A stretch of 64,000 nucleotides of DNA from Reticulitermes speratus (GCA_021186555.1 JAJKFL010000031.1:20676487-20740486); one strand, 5' to 3'; counted from the stretch's first letter, positions 54,160 to 63,892 are shown. The notes: generated from the letters alone by a model not told the origin. Program-made: numbers and translations.

Positions 54160-54744
54160 TATTTCAGTCTGATAAGAGACCTGTTTGTTTTGCACACACC
54201 CAGTTGCGTTCAGAACTTGTTGTCAGTTTGCGCTCAATAACAGTGTCACTCAGTCGAATATTGACTGCTGCTGTAAAATTGTGAAGTGTGAACTTCATGT
54301 AAAACAATTTCGTGCTAGTCACTTCATTAATTTTCTATACCTTTTGTTTGTGTTGAGCTCGCGAAAAACATTTTTTACGGTTCTTCATACAAAAATACCA
54401 AGAGAAGCGCCTTGTAATTAATTATGGAAGGAAGGGTGGCATGAGCTGCATTGTGAAGAGAGTTGGTGGGACTGTGTCAGAACCAAAGACGATTACGTAA
54501 TTTTGGAACTTTGTGTCTCATAGAAAATATAATACACTAGACAATTGTTTATGACAAAGCTATTTTGCGAGCTGGAATACTGGATTAATCCTGAGTATTG
54601 TCAGGGGAAAGCAACTCATCTGTTTCACATACTATCTTATTGTGCCGCGTTAGAAACTCCACCGCTGAAGAATATCTATGTTACACTATGCACTCAGAAA
54701 TTTAGTTTATTAACAATACAGGCAATGTACGTATAACATAACAT
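54160..54744. other. unassigned non-coding sequence
   Basis: No recognised repeat, RNA gene or exon. Confidence 0.4.
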
Positions 54745-54749
54745 TTTGG

Positions 54750-55285
54750 TGCGTTCGCGTAATATTTATACCTCCTCGGTTATCCTAACGGCCTGATAAC
54801 ACTTAACGCAAAAATAGCGTTTTTATGGCGATTTAATGTCGCCAGCAACAATAAAACACAATTAGGTCTTCATGTAAAGTGCTCGATATTTTTCCCAGAT
54901 TTTAACCAAATTTGGATTTTCTGCAGAGATTTTCATGTCCCCAGTTTCATATTTCAATTAAATCCATGCAGTGGTAGCCGCGTTGATGCATGAAGACCGA
55001 CAGACCGACGGACGTGACACAGCCTGATACCATTTCATTCGAAGAGAGCGCTTGTATGAGGATCTAATGTCGCTGCAACAATAAAAGATAATTTTTTCTC
55101 CACGTAAAGTGCCCGATATTTTCCCCCCATTTTGACCAAATTTGGATTTCTCCACAAATTTTCATAAAGTCCCCAATATTAAATTTTACGTAACTCTGTT
55201 CAGTGGTAGCCGTGCTGATACGTGCGGACAGACGGCCGGACGGGACATGACGAAGCTAATAGACGCTTTTTCGCGACCCTGCAAG
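54750..55285 (+). repeat. dispersed repeat R1, two diverged tandem copies
   Basis: First copy: GTGCGTTCGCGTAATATTTATACC, GGCGATTTAATGTCGCCAGC, TTTTAACCAAATTTGGATTT, GCAGTGGTAGCCGCGTTGAT. Second copy from about 55018: AGCCTGATACCATTTCATTC, ATCTAATGTCGCTGCAACAA, TTTTGACCAAATTTGGATTT, CAGTGGTAGCCGTGCTGATA, GACGAAGCTAATAGACGC. The single copy at 40.8 kb aligns with both. Confidence 0.75.
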
Positions 55286-55835
55286 CGCGCCTAAAAATGA
55301 AAGAACCATGAAATGAAGTTCTTAAAAAAAGTGGCAAAGTTCAGACACATGGGAGGTAGAGTAACAAGTGAAAAGTAGATTGGCAAAGAAATGAAGCAAA
55401 CCAGTTAAATCAACGGAACAGAGTTTTTTCTGAAGCCGTTAATAGTTGTTCGGCCAGTCAAGAAGTTCCTCGCATTTTGTTGATCACGTGATAGGGTTCC
55501 AAGGAAAATATTCGGACCTTAGAGGAAGGAAATGACAAGATACTGCAGGCAGAAGCATAATTTGTTCTCATAAAAACCGAAAATTGAGTGACTAAACCTT
55601 CGAAGAGGAGAAAGACGGGACATCAGCACACATAACGTGAATGAAAAAATGTAGTCCTGAAACCTGAAGAGAGTAAGTTCAATTCGAATGCTACGTGCAG
55701 ATAATATTAAAATGAATCTTTAGAAAATAAGATGTGATTTTTTTACTAGACTGATCTGGTAACGGATGGGGCCTCCGAATCCGTGAAAACAGACTTTATT
55801 CATTATCTTTTTAAATAAAAATTACTAAAGGATAT
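55286..55835. other. unassigned; minus-strand LINE 3'-end trace
   Basis: GGAACAGAGTTTTTTCTGAA, TTCGGCCAGTCAAGAAGTTCC at about 55418-55480 is a decayed minus-strand LINE 3' end. Confidence 0.4.
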
Positions 55836-55839
55836 TTGA

Positions 55840-55945
55840 TTGAAGATTCGCGTTTTCTGGTATATGACGCCATATGGATTGGTAAATAAGCCCCAGTGTT
55901 TCGGACGATCTTGCTGCCTCCATCGTCAGATTAATCCAAGAACAA
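55840..55945 (+). mobile_element. fold-back element, left-half fragment
   Basis: CGCGTTTTCTGGTATATGAC, GCCATATGGATTGGTAAATA, GTGTTTCGGACGATCTTGCT, GCCTCCATCGTCAG: the left arm of the insect fold-back type, including the GTTTCGG...GCCTCCATC order of the hammerhead-like core on the minus strand. The right arm is missing. Confidence 0.6.
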
Positions 55946-56039
55946 TAATTTGCAGCTACGATAACTTATACTTCAGTTTTTCTTTTATCCAAAGGAAAAC
56001 ACACAGCAGTTTAAAAAAAAGAACGACTTCCGTCTGAAC

Positions 56040-56240
56040 TACATACAAATCTTCAGCTCCTACCTCAAAGAGAACGCAGTCCGTGTCTGTTACAAACACC
56101 GGTTAATTCTGTGTAGGGAATTAATCGGCATGTGTTATGAGGAACCTTACGAAACACAAATACATTGTGTGAATAGAATGCAGACTTTTTTACTGTTACA
56201 GTAGGTGGTACGTATAATTACCACTGGGTTTTAAACAGTT
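56040..56240 (+). repeat. dispersed repeat R2
   Basis: AGCTCCTACCTCAAAGAGAA, CGCAGTCCGTGTCTGTTACA, GAAACACAAATACATTGTGT, GAATAGAATGCAGAC, GGTGGTACGTATAATTACCA, CTGGGTTTTAAACAGTT, parallel to 51.94-52.13 kb. Confidence 0.6.
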
Positions 56241-56335
56241 CACGTACTTACAGTTGTTGTTCTTATTTAGTGTGCGTGCGTACGTGTGTTTATGTAAATA
56301 GAAGCATATTCATACAGTTTGTGCCAACAACATAC

Positions 56336-56466
56336 GTAGAATGGATTTTCAATGAACGCAGCAAGCATGCGGCCTGCCATCGATAATAGAGTTTCCATCA
56401 TTCTGCGAGTTACATGTGCTGCCCTCGTAATTTTGTTGATATGTTTGAACAAGGCTTCCAACTTAC
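56336..56466 (-). other. candidate exon, minus strand (very tentative)
   Basis: On the minus strand a T-rich run ends TTTTAGTTTGCAG, followed by 131 bases open in one frame (KLEALFKHINKITRAAHVTR, RMMETLLSMAGRMLAAFIEN, PFY) and then GTATGT. Start phase (2 bases) and end phase 0 are consistent. The peptide looks helical and not compositionally odd, but I recognise no family, and an adjacent GTAAG right after the acceptor is suspicious. Confidence 0.18.
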
Positions 56467-56682
56467 CTGCAAACTAAAACAAACCAATTATTATAGCAAA
56501 CAATTTCAGTGCACGCTTACGCGCTGCCAGTCAACAGTGTCTTCCCAACAGAGACTGTTCTCACAACATCAGATAACTGACATATGTGGATCCATATTTC
56601 GTTCAGTGGAATTATGTTCTTTCTCATACTGACGCGAATTGTATTAGGCAGTGGTTGTTATCCAGGCCATTCTCGAACTTTA

Positions 56683-56800
56683 TGGAGCGGAGTCCTTCTG
56701 GAAAATCTAACAGCTGCTCAGCCGTTTTACAAATTCTCTCCTTTTACGGAACCCGAAGCTTCATTGCTGTGTTTACAAAAGCCTACAACAATTTACTGTC
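56683..56800 (-). mobile_element. decayed LINE 3' end
   Basis: TGGAGCGGAGTCCTTCTGGA, AAATCTAACAGCTGCTCAGC, TTTTACGGAACCCGAAGCTT, CATTGCTGTGTTTACAAAAGC: the reverse of the LINE stop/3' UTR seen at 46.15-46.27 kb. Confidence 0.6.
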
Positions 56801-57610
56801 GTCTGCAAAACCGATGCATTCACATCCTTGTACACTAATTTTTATGCTAAATTTCTGTATTAGCTTCCCCTCTATGCCTAGTTCTTACAACTGGTCTCTT
56901 TCCTTCGGGATTTCCCACTAAAATTTTATTTGCATTCTCAAGTTTTCCATGTGCCTTCTCCTCAACCTCCTTCGTTTGACCACCCTAATTATGTTTCGCA
57001 AAAATAGATTATAAAGAGGCTATATGGATGGTTGTTTAGCTTCGCCTGATCCGTTAGGATGATCACGGTAATTGAATTTAAATAATTGGTGAGGAAGTGA
57101 TCACTGTCTATTTCAAGACAGGACTCCAGTCTCGTTATTCGCCACGAAAGATTAAGGGAAACTGCAACCTTAATACACGTAGACCTACTGTTTAACATTG
57201 CGTCTGTTACAAGACTTAACCTAAGAATGTTCACTTGCATAAAATGCGCCATATTTTAACTTATCGGAAGAACTAAATCTTGATATCTTCTTGACTATAT
57301 TATTATTTCTCTTATTCTTACGCATTACACGATGAGGGGTATGTGTGACGTGGAGATATAGCTTCAGTCATTCGATGTCTCAAATGTGCGTTGAAGTGAG
57401 TGGTCAGATTAAGGCGCTACAGCCTCGAACACCGCCAGGTGTGTTCTCGTGGTACCAACTGGTTAAGAACTCGTGTAGGTCTGCATGTCACGGCTGCACT
57501 AAATGTGGTGACAAAAATAATTGTCTTGCCTCTGATCGGAAGCAAATCTCAGTAGCAAGTAACTTTAATATCTGAGGCATATGAACTGCATACAGCTCTC
57601 GTAATATCGT
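56801..57610. other. unassigned non-coding sequence
   Basis: No recognised repeat, RNA gene or exon. Confidence 0.4.
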
Positions 57611-57624
57611 AAGGGTGAAAGCAA

Positions 57625-57893
57625 GGCTCAGGCGGTTAGTCGCCGGCCTGTCACCGCGGAGGCCCGGGTTCGATCCCGGGTCGGTCCATATTGGATTTGT
57701 GGTGGACAAAATGTCACTGGGGCAGGTTTTTCTCCAAGTACTTCGGTTTCCCCTGTCAATTTCATTCCACCGGTGCTCCATTAAAATGGAAAAGCAGAAA
57801 AATCTTCATCATCTTCCTCATATGGTTGCACAATAAGCCTTCAAGGCTGCGGTGCGTCCGTAGCATCTGCTGCGGGGCCCTTCAGTAAAAAAA
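57625..57893 (+). mobile_element. tRNA-Asp-like SINE, family D, with TSD
   Basis: The head GGCTCAGGCGGTTAGTCGCC, GGCCTGTCACCGCGGAGGCC, CGGGTTCGATCCCGGGTCGG keeps a recognisable tRNA layout with a GTC anticodon (CCTGTCACC), as in tRNA-Asp. The body includes TGGACAAAATGTCACTGGGG, TTTCATTCCACCGGTGCTCC and GTCCGTAGCATCTGCTGCGG; the tail is CCCTTCAGT plus A9. The duplication AAGGGTG(A/C)AAGCAA lies at 57611-57624 and 57894-57907. A minus-strand relative is at 58860-59107. Confidence 0.92.
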
Positions 57894-57907
57894 AAGGGTG
57901 CAAGCAA

Positions 57908-58440
57908 TAAGTAAGCCTTCGTTTTCTGTGTTTCTATTCGAATCGGTGATGAAGTTGGAAATACGGTAGTTATTTAATTTCTGTCATCAGAATGCAGTTC
58001 ATGTAAAAGTTGTTGTAAACGAAAAGGGAAGGATAAAACATCGAACTTGTCACAGCTGTCCTTCTACACATTTGATATTGACTATGCCAGTGACGTGCAT
58101 TTCTTTATTATAGGACTAGAGTTATTTTTCTTCATAACGAAAGCTTTTTGCTACAGATTGAAAGTAGTTCTGCTATTTCCAGTGAGATTTCTGTTATTCG
58201 ATCCTATTGGTTGTGCCTTAATTACTGAAAATTTGTAACTCTTACTGGTGTCGATTTTATAAATGTTATCTCAATATTTAAATTTTCTGAAAACAAATGT
58301 TCTATGTGTATTTTCTTTGCGTTTGTAGCAACAATGATTCCCTCTCCCAAGTCGCCCACATAAGGTACTGTTTTAACATTTGCCTACACACCGTGATAAA
58401 TGGCTAAAATTCCCAATCAGGTTACAGACTTGAAATGAAA
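57908..58440. other. unassigned non-coding sequence
   Basis: No recognised repeat, RNA gene or exon. Confidence 0.4.
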
Positions 58441-58445
58441 AAGCA

Positions 58446-58641
58446 AGGTTCGAATCCCACCGGGGCATGGATGTCTGTCTCTTGTGAGTGTTGTGTGTTG
58501 TCAGGTAGAGGTCTCTGCGACGAGCTGGTCACTCGTCCAGAGGAGTCCTACCGAACGTGGTGTGTGTGTAAAGTGTGTGATCGTGAAGCGTCGAAAAATG
58601 ATGCGGCCTAGGCTTCCAAGGGACTGTCGAGCCATTGAAAA
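58446..58641 (+). mobile_element. SINE family A, 5'-truncated at the B box
   Basis: It starts at AGGTTCGAATCCCACCGGGG and continues with the usual body (GTTGTCAGGTAGAGGTCTCTG, GAGGAGTCCTACCGAACGTG) to GGACTGTCGAGCCATTG plus A6. The A-box half of the head is missing. Confidence 0.9.
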
Positions 58642-58859
58642 AAGACCGTATAATATTAAATGGGTTAGGCCGTAGTTCGTGTCGGGGTGCAAAATATTTA
58701 GGTCCATAAAATATATGATGTAAATTATTTATTCTGCTGAAAGGAGAAAGATCATTTTCCATCCAGCGAACATCTACAACATATTGCACAAAAAATTTGC
58801 TTTGTTGCTGCCCTGATACTTTTCCAGTTGCTAAATCTGAGATTTTTTTGTTTTGTTTT

Positions 58860-59107
58860 ATGGTGAAGGGCCTCGCAGCAGATGCTACGGACGCACCGCA
58901 GCACATGATCAGTTTCTTTCGTTTTTCCTTGTAATGGAACGCCGGTGGAATGAAATTTACAGGGTAAAACCGACGTACTCGGAGAAAAACCTGTCCCAGT
59001 GCCACTTTGTTCACCACAAATCCCACATGGACTGACCCCGGGATGGAACCCGGGCCTCCGCGGTGAGAGGCCGGCGACTAATCACCGCCTGAGCCATAGC
59101 ACGGCCA
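58860..59107 (-). mobile_element. tRNA-Asp-like SINE, family D, minus strand
   Basis: On the minus strand: GGCCGTGCTATGGCTCAGGC, GGTGATTAGTCGCCGGCCTC, TCACCGCGGAGGCCCGGGTT, CCATCCCGGGGTCAGTCC, body GACAGGTTTTTCTCCGAGTA, TTTCATTCCACCGGCGTTCC, end GTCCGTAGCATCTGCTGCGA, GGCCCTTCAC. The anticodon region has GGCCTCTCACC instead of CCTGTCACC. Confidence 0.9.
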
Positions 59108-60155
59108 GGAATCTGTGATTGCTTTCCTATCTTCTTTCCCACAATGTCTATTCCATATCTCTGGTCCTTTTCCTCTGACCAATACACAAATGTTTTATTC
59201 GTGCAGACAGACCCGCAGCAGCAGATCTGCTTGTCTCTAATCTCACGAAAATAAATTTGGGATACACATCATGGCAACTAAGCCCAAGAGGTTAAGCCAC
59301 AAATAAATCAGGAGTGAAAACTGAGGTCCTAATGTAGTTAGTAAAGGACAAATCTGAAGGGATTGCTGTAAATTTATGGTGTGTTTGGATTATGATAAAT
59401 GAGAATGTACCAGCATGGAAGGTAAATGTGTGGGCTCTGAGCTAACATACACGTATATAGGTCTGCATTCCTGCTTGTTAGTGGGATATTAAAGCACCTC
59501 AGTGCACGGTCAAGAAATGCCACTGCAGGAACCTGAACTGTTGTCTGTGTCGCCTTAATACATGCTGCTAAATAATTGGTTATATTTGTGCATAAATAAC
59601 GAGTTTAAAGAGTTGGAACCTCTTATGGGCAGCGGTGAAATTTCGTAAGCAGCTGGCGCCTTATCAGTTTATTTATGTAAAAGTTCTTTCATACATCGTA
59701 TTTTAGGATTTAAGTTTATGCGATTATGTATTACAAAATTATTTTTATCCGCAACGGAATGTGAATTCTGTCGTTAGATCCATGTAAAAGGATTTGAACG
59801 GACTGTAAGTCGTGGTGGTGATTGTGGTTGTGTTTGTGTTTGTGATAATGGTTGTGCTGGTAACAATGGTTCATTACCATTGTTATCATCATCAGTCTTC
59901 AGGCTCGACGTTTCTGTAACGTCTCACTTCTTAACTTTAGAAATTTGCAGTTTTTACTGCAATACCAACATAAACACACATATTTGTACACTTGTGTGCG
60001 CACGTATGCATAATCCCATGTATCAATATATGTATTGGGTGTGGTGTTTGAAATATTTATTTAATGAAAAACACAAGAATTTTCCTAAACATTTTGAATT
60101 TTTAAGCCATTTAATTTCGTCATGAAGATTCGGATCTTTTGGAATACAAATTCTT
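59108..60155. other. unassigned; short hairpin at 59859-59887
   Basis: Only GGTAACAATGGT and its near-perfect reverse (ACCATTGTTATC, 5-bp loop) stand out. Confidence 0.4.
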
Positions 60156-60159
60156 GTTT

Positions 60160-60232
60160 ATTGATATAGAGTTACGGACGTTTCGAGGAGCCTGCAGTCT
60201 CTAACTTCATGATCCAAGAAGTTAAAGACAAC
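60160..60232. mobile_element. fold-back left-half fragment
   Basis: GATATAGAGTTACGGACGTT, TCGAGGAGCCTGCAGTCTCT, AACTTCATGATCC is fold-back wording. It is interrupted by the following minisatellite. Confidence 0.4.
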
Positions 60233-60487
60233 GTATGGCCTTTGCAGTGTCTTGTAGGCAGGCCTGTGTATGGTCTTTGCAGTGTATTCTAGGCAGGCCT
60301 GTGTAAGGTCTTTGCAGTGTCTTGTAGGCAGGCCTGTGTAAGGTCTTTGCAGTGTCTTGTAGGCAGGCCTGTGTAAGGTCTTTGCAGTGTCTTGTAGGCA
60401 GGCCTGTGTAAGGTCTTTGCAATGTCTTGTAGGCAGGCCTGTGTAAGGTCTTTGCAATGTCTTGTAGGCAGGCCTGTGTAAGTGTTG
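60233..60487 (+). repeat. 35-bp minisatellite, about 7 units
   Basis: The unit reads AGGTCTTTGCAGTGTCTTGT, AGGCAGGCCTGTGTA. One unit has ATTCT for CTTGT, and the last two have AATG for AGTG. Minus frames of 90-142 codons (GLPTRHCKDLTQACLQDTAK and shifts) stay open only because the unit lacks stops. Confidence 0.95.
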
Positions 60488-61134
60488 CTCGCAAGATATC
60501 CGGTACTTAAGCACGTTATTACAAAATGTGTAGCTTCGTGCTGCAGTATATTGTAACGCCTTGTGTGATAATACATTTGAAGGCATGTTAATTATATTTA
60601 ATTTCTCAGCAGTTAGTTAGAAGCGGCAACATCTTGATGCCCTATTTGTCATTAATGTTTCAAAACAAAATCATTTTCCTGGTCCATTACGGATCCCTCG
60701 AATTCAAGTCCGGCGTTTTAACTGTGAATTATGTTTCTAAAATTCCCGACAAAAAATCAAATGTTGAGGTTGAATGCTTATATTCTTCTATTGCCTTTTA
60801 TCACTCACGTGTCTCAGTTGACTATCATTTGTAGCCCTGTTTTCAGTTCCTGTTTCTTCTTAAACTAAATGTGAAGATTTCCTTATCACAAGGCTAAATA
60901 AAGCTGGAAAAGAGCGCTGCGTTTTTCGAAAAAGGAAAGAATGAGACTGATAGAAAATCTCGCCATTTCTCTACCTCGCCCGTCTTTGTGTAAGAACTCT
61001 GAAGGACATGCAGTTCCCCAAGTTGCGCTGTTCTCAGAGTGCTTCCTCCCACATATGATAAGTTACTCCGTGACTTCCATTTGAGTTAAGTCTTTCAAGT
61101 CTTCTGTTGGACTTAGCCTGACGGTCCTACAAAT
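60488..61134. other. unassigned non-coding sequence
   Basis: No recognised repeat, RNA gene or exon. Confidence 0.4.
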
Positions 61135-61375
61135 GCAACAAGAGTATAAAGAGCGAGTAAGAAGGAGAAACAAGGACGAAGACAGAGAAAGGGAGAGTGA
61201 AAAAATAGAAAAGGACAACATAAAACCTATAACGAAAGGAAGATAAGTCAGATAACAAGGAATAAGGAGAAATAAGGTAGACAGTGAAAGAAGAAGGAAC
61301 ATCCAGAAGGAAAGACAGGCGGAGAGGAAGTAAGAGAAAGATAAAACTAAAAATAAAGAAAGAAGAACATAAATC
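61135..61375. other. purine-rich tract
   Basis: About 240 bp dominated by A and G on + (GAGCGAGTAAGAAGGAGAAAC, AGACAGAGAAAGGGAGAGTG). It explains the Phe/Leu/Ser-rich part of a 213-codon minus-strand open frame, which I reject as a gene. Confidence 0.7.
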
Positions 61376-61519
61376 TGATCTTGGTGGTTGGTCATGTTTC
61401 CAGGAAACAGAATGGCCGCTACGAATTCTCTCGAATTCTATCTGACGTTTGGAAAACATGATTCCAGCCGAACATGAGAGCGACGTTTTTAAAATTCGAA
61501 CAAAATAATTCTGAGGCTG

Positions 61520-61680
61520 CTTTCTTCTGGAATGTGACGCCGTGTAAGTTTGGCAGATATTTACAAACGTTTTAGATGAACCTGAAGTGAAAATCAAGGC
61601 ATTATGTTCCTCCGAAACGTCAGTAGCCATTGACCAGACCATACGGTGCTGCAATCGTGAGACAACCTTAGTATTCACGG
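61520..61680. mobile_element. fold-back element, decayed
   Basis: CTTCTGGAATGTGACGCCGT, AAACGTTTTAGATGAACCTG...TTCCTCCGAAACGTCAGTAG, CATTGACCAGACCATACGG, GTGCTGCAATC. Right-arm words match the insect fold-back type (CTCCGAAACGTCAGTA...ACCAGACC...CGGCGTTACA). Confidence 0.55.
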
Positions 61681-61965
61681 CCATGAAGACATCACATTTG
61701 ATACAATGGCACTGATGTGTGACGTACGCAAAACTAATCGGGCTGTCACAGGACTGTGGGACGACCAACCTGAAGCCATATTTTTACTCGCAGTATAGCG
61801 TCTGCCTCTTCTTTCGTATCGTTAAATTCATCCACCTGTTCAAGTCCCGGTGACGTCAAGAATCTGGTAACCTGCTTCATATTTCTGCCAGTCTGTCCTC
61901 TCTCGAACCAGCGCCGACAGTCCACTGGGATCATTTTGCGAATATTAAGTCGCGTAAACCGGAAA
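61681..61965. other. unassigned non-coding sequence
   Basis: No recognised repeat, RNA gene or exon. Confidence 0.4.
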
Positions 61966-62270
61966 GATGTGCTAAGGTGATTGGAGTGAAGATGTGCTAA
62001 GATGATTGGAGTGAAGATGTGCTAAGATGATTGGAGTGAAGATGTGCTAAGATGATTGGAGTGAAGATGTGCTAAGATGATTGGAGTGAAGATGTGCTAG
62101 GATGATTGGAGTGAAGATGTGCTAAGATGATTGGAGTGAAGATGTGCTAAGATGATTGGAGTGAAGATGTGCTAAGATGATTGGAGTGAAGATGTGCTAA
62201 GATGATTGGAGTGAAGATGTGCTAAGATGATTGGAGTGAAGATGTGCTAAGATGATTGGAGTGAAGATGT
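61966..62270 (+). repeat. 25-bp minisatellite, about 12 units
   Basis: GATGTGCTAAGATGATTGGA, GTGAA is repeated almost without change; the first unit has AAGGTG and one has TAGGATG. The high uniformity suggests recent expansion. Confidence 0.96.
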
Positions 62271-62333
62271 GATTCAGGGTAGCAGCTAAGTCAAGTGTCA
62301 TAACACCGAACGACTTCCCAAACCGGAAGGCGA

Positions 62334-62372
62334 GTAGTAGTAGTAACATATAGTAGTAGTAGTAGTAGTCAT
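62334..62372. repeat. (TAG)n microsatellite, interrupted
   Basis: TAGTAG runs before the C-rich MITE. The same trinucleotide resumes after it at 62632-62652. Confidence 0.9.
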
Positions 62373-62373
62373 A

Positions 62374-62615
62374 TGCGTAACTTGGGGAGGGCAAGGGGGC
62401 CACATGCCCCCCCCCCCCAATATTTTTTCTACCTAAGACTTTTTTTGCTACTGAGTTGAAGAGGGGCAAATACAATTTTGTGTAAGAGTGGAGGAAAGGG
62501 GTGTGTGTGTGTGTATTAAGGACTGGTTCAAACAAATCTTCCCCCTTTTTCTGACTCCAAAAGCCCATGGTCGATTTGCCCCCCCCCCCCAAGTGTTATT
62601 AGCCAAGTTAACGCC
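62374..62615. mobile_element. C-rich MITE-like element, copy 2
   Basis: It begins TGCGTAACTTGGGGAGGGCA and ends GCCAAGTTAACGCC. Interior landmarks match the 22.45 kb copy: C run, AATATTTTTTCTACCTAAG, CTGAGTTGAAGAGGGGCAAA, TTAAGGACTGGTTCAAAC. A second C run precedes AAGTGTTATTAGCC. It sits inside a TAG microsatellite. Confidence 0.72.
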
Positions 62616-62652
62616 TGTGGTGGTGGTGGTAGAGTAGTAGTAGTAGTAGTAG

Positions 62653-63050
62653 TAATTATATTTATTTACGTGCTAATTAACAAAGATTATGACAATAATA
62701 ACAATGACAGTATTAATGGTAATCATAAAAGTACAAGTAGAAGGGCAGTCGACTCGTTGTGTGGTCAGTAAGTGAGGAATAAAAAATAATAGTAGGAATC
62801 AAAACTTTTGTTTTCGTTCCTTATTTAAAATCTCTTTCTCAACTACAGGAATCATATAGGGCTAGCCATATGACTCGCAAATTCCACGGCCTCTTTCATC
62901 TGTTTATTCTTTATTCCTAGATTAGTATCGACTACTATCGAACGGTATCAATTATAACTGATTAACATTAATTTGTATTGATAATCGACTTGTCAGTTTT
63001 TATCGATTGTTATGTATTACCGTTGCTTGTAATCGATTACTATCATTTGG
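62653..63050. other. unassigned sequence
   Basis: A patch at about 62925-63045 has many TATCGATT/ATCGACT words in both orientations; no defined element. Confidence 0.4.
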
Positions 63051-63054
63051 TACC

Positions 63055-63320
63055 GGAAGGTCGCGGGTTCTTTTCCCGATGGTGTCACTGGAATTTTTCA
63101 TTGACATAATCCTTTCGGTCGCACTATGGCCCTGGGGTCGACTCAGCCTCTAACAGAAATGAGTACCAGGAGTATTTCCTGGGTGGTAAAGGCGGCCGGT
63201 GCGTAGGGCTGACAACCTTACCACCTTCACGTGTCGATTGTCTAGAAATCTGGGAGCCTCAACCTCCTGGAACCCTAAGGGCCTGTCCAGGCCTGTAAAG
63301 GGATTGCTTTACCTTTACAG
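63055..63320 (+). mobile_element. SINE family C, head truncated
   Basis: It starts inside the head (GGAAGGTCGCGGGTTCTTTTCC, decayed B box), then ATGGTGTCACTGGAATTTTTC, GTCGCACTATGGCCCTGGGG, GGGCTGACAACCTTACCACC, CCTCAACCTCCTGGAACCCT, ending GGGATTGCTTTACC. The fullest family C body in the window. Confidence 0.9.
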
Positions 63321-63855
63321 ATTATAGGCCTATTCGAACCGGGTGCGCGTAGGAGAATGTTGTGCATTGTTAGTTCCGAAAAACAAGGGATAAAACGACT
63401 GTGGCTGATTTTAAAACAGTATCCCGAAATGTTTCTTGAAGAAGTGAGGGGAATTGCTATCAACCTGTTCCACAATAGCAGGCATCTTACTGTTGCTATT
63501 ATCATCATCATTGTCCGAATAATAAACCGCGGTCTCCCAATTCGTCTGAGGGAACTCATTTTGCGAGATGCCAAGTATAAATTCACGTTATCGGCCTTTG
63601 CTAAGTCCGAAGTTAACATGTTGGAAGTACCTTCGACGTAGTTTTGCTTTGTGTGTCTAGAAAAGTAAAAGTCGCTGAAATAAGTGTGTGTGTGTGTGGA
63701 GACAAAGAATAAATGGTTCAGGGAATTCAAAAACAATTTTATTGCTGAATTTCAGTATTCTTTTCGTTGCTTTAATGTGGAGAACAAAGTGATGATATGA
63801 TGATGATAAATATATTTTTCAAAAACTTTTGATTTTTAGTTTTGCATGATTCTCC

Positions 63856-63860
<5 letters not shown>
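63321..63860. other. unassigned; (GT)n at about 63684-63698
   Basis: Apart from a short GT microsatellite nothing was recognised. A 94-codon plus frame (63357-63641) and a 153-codon minus frame overlap, and neither resembles a known protein. Confidence 0.4.

Positions 63861-63861
<1 letters not shown>

Positions 63862-63892
<31 letters not shown>

Noticed and set aside
60158..60586. 142-, 95- and 90-codon minus frames with 35-residue periodicity
   Set aside because: Artefacts of the 35-bp minisatellite.
61127..61768. 213-codon minus-strand open frame
   Set aside because: It joins a fold-back fragment (VSRLQHRMVWSMATDVSEEH) to a purine-rich tract (Phe/Leu/Ser-rich); no domain and no conserved start.
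63275..63736. 153-codon minus-strand open frame
   Set aside because: Overlaps the SINE C tail and a GT repeat; no domain.
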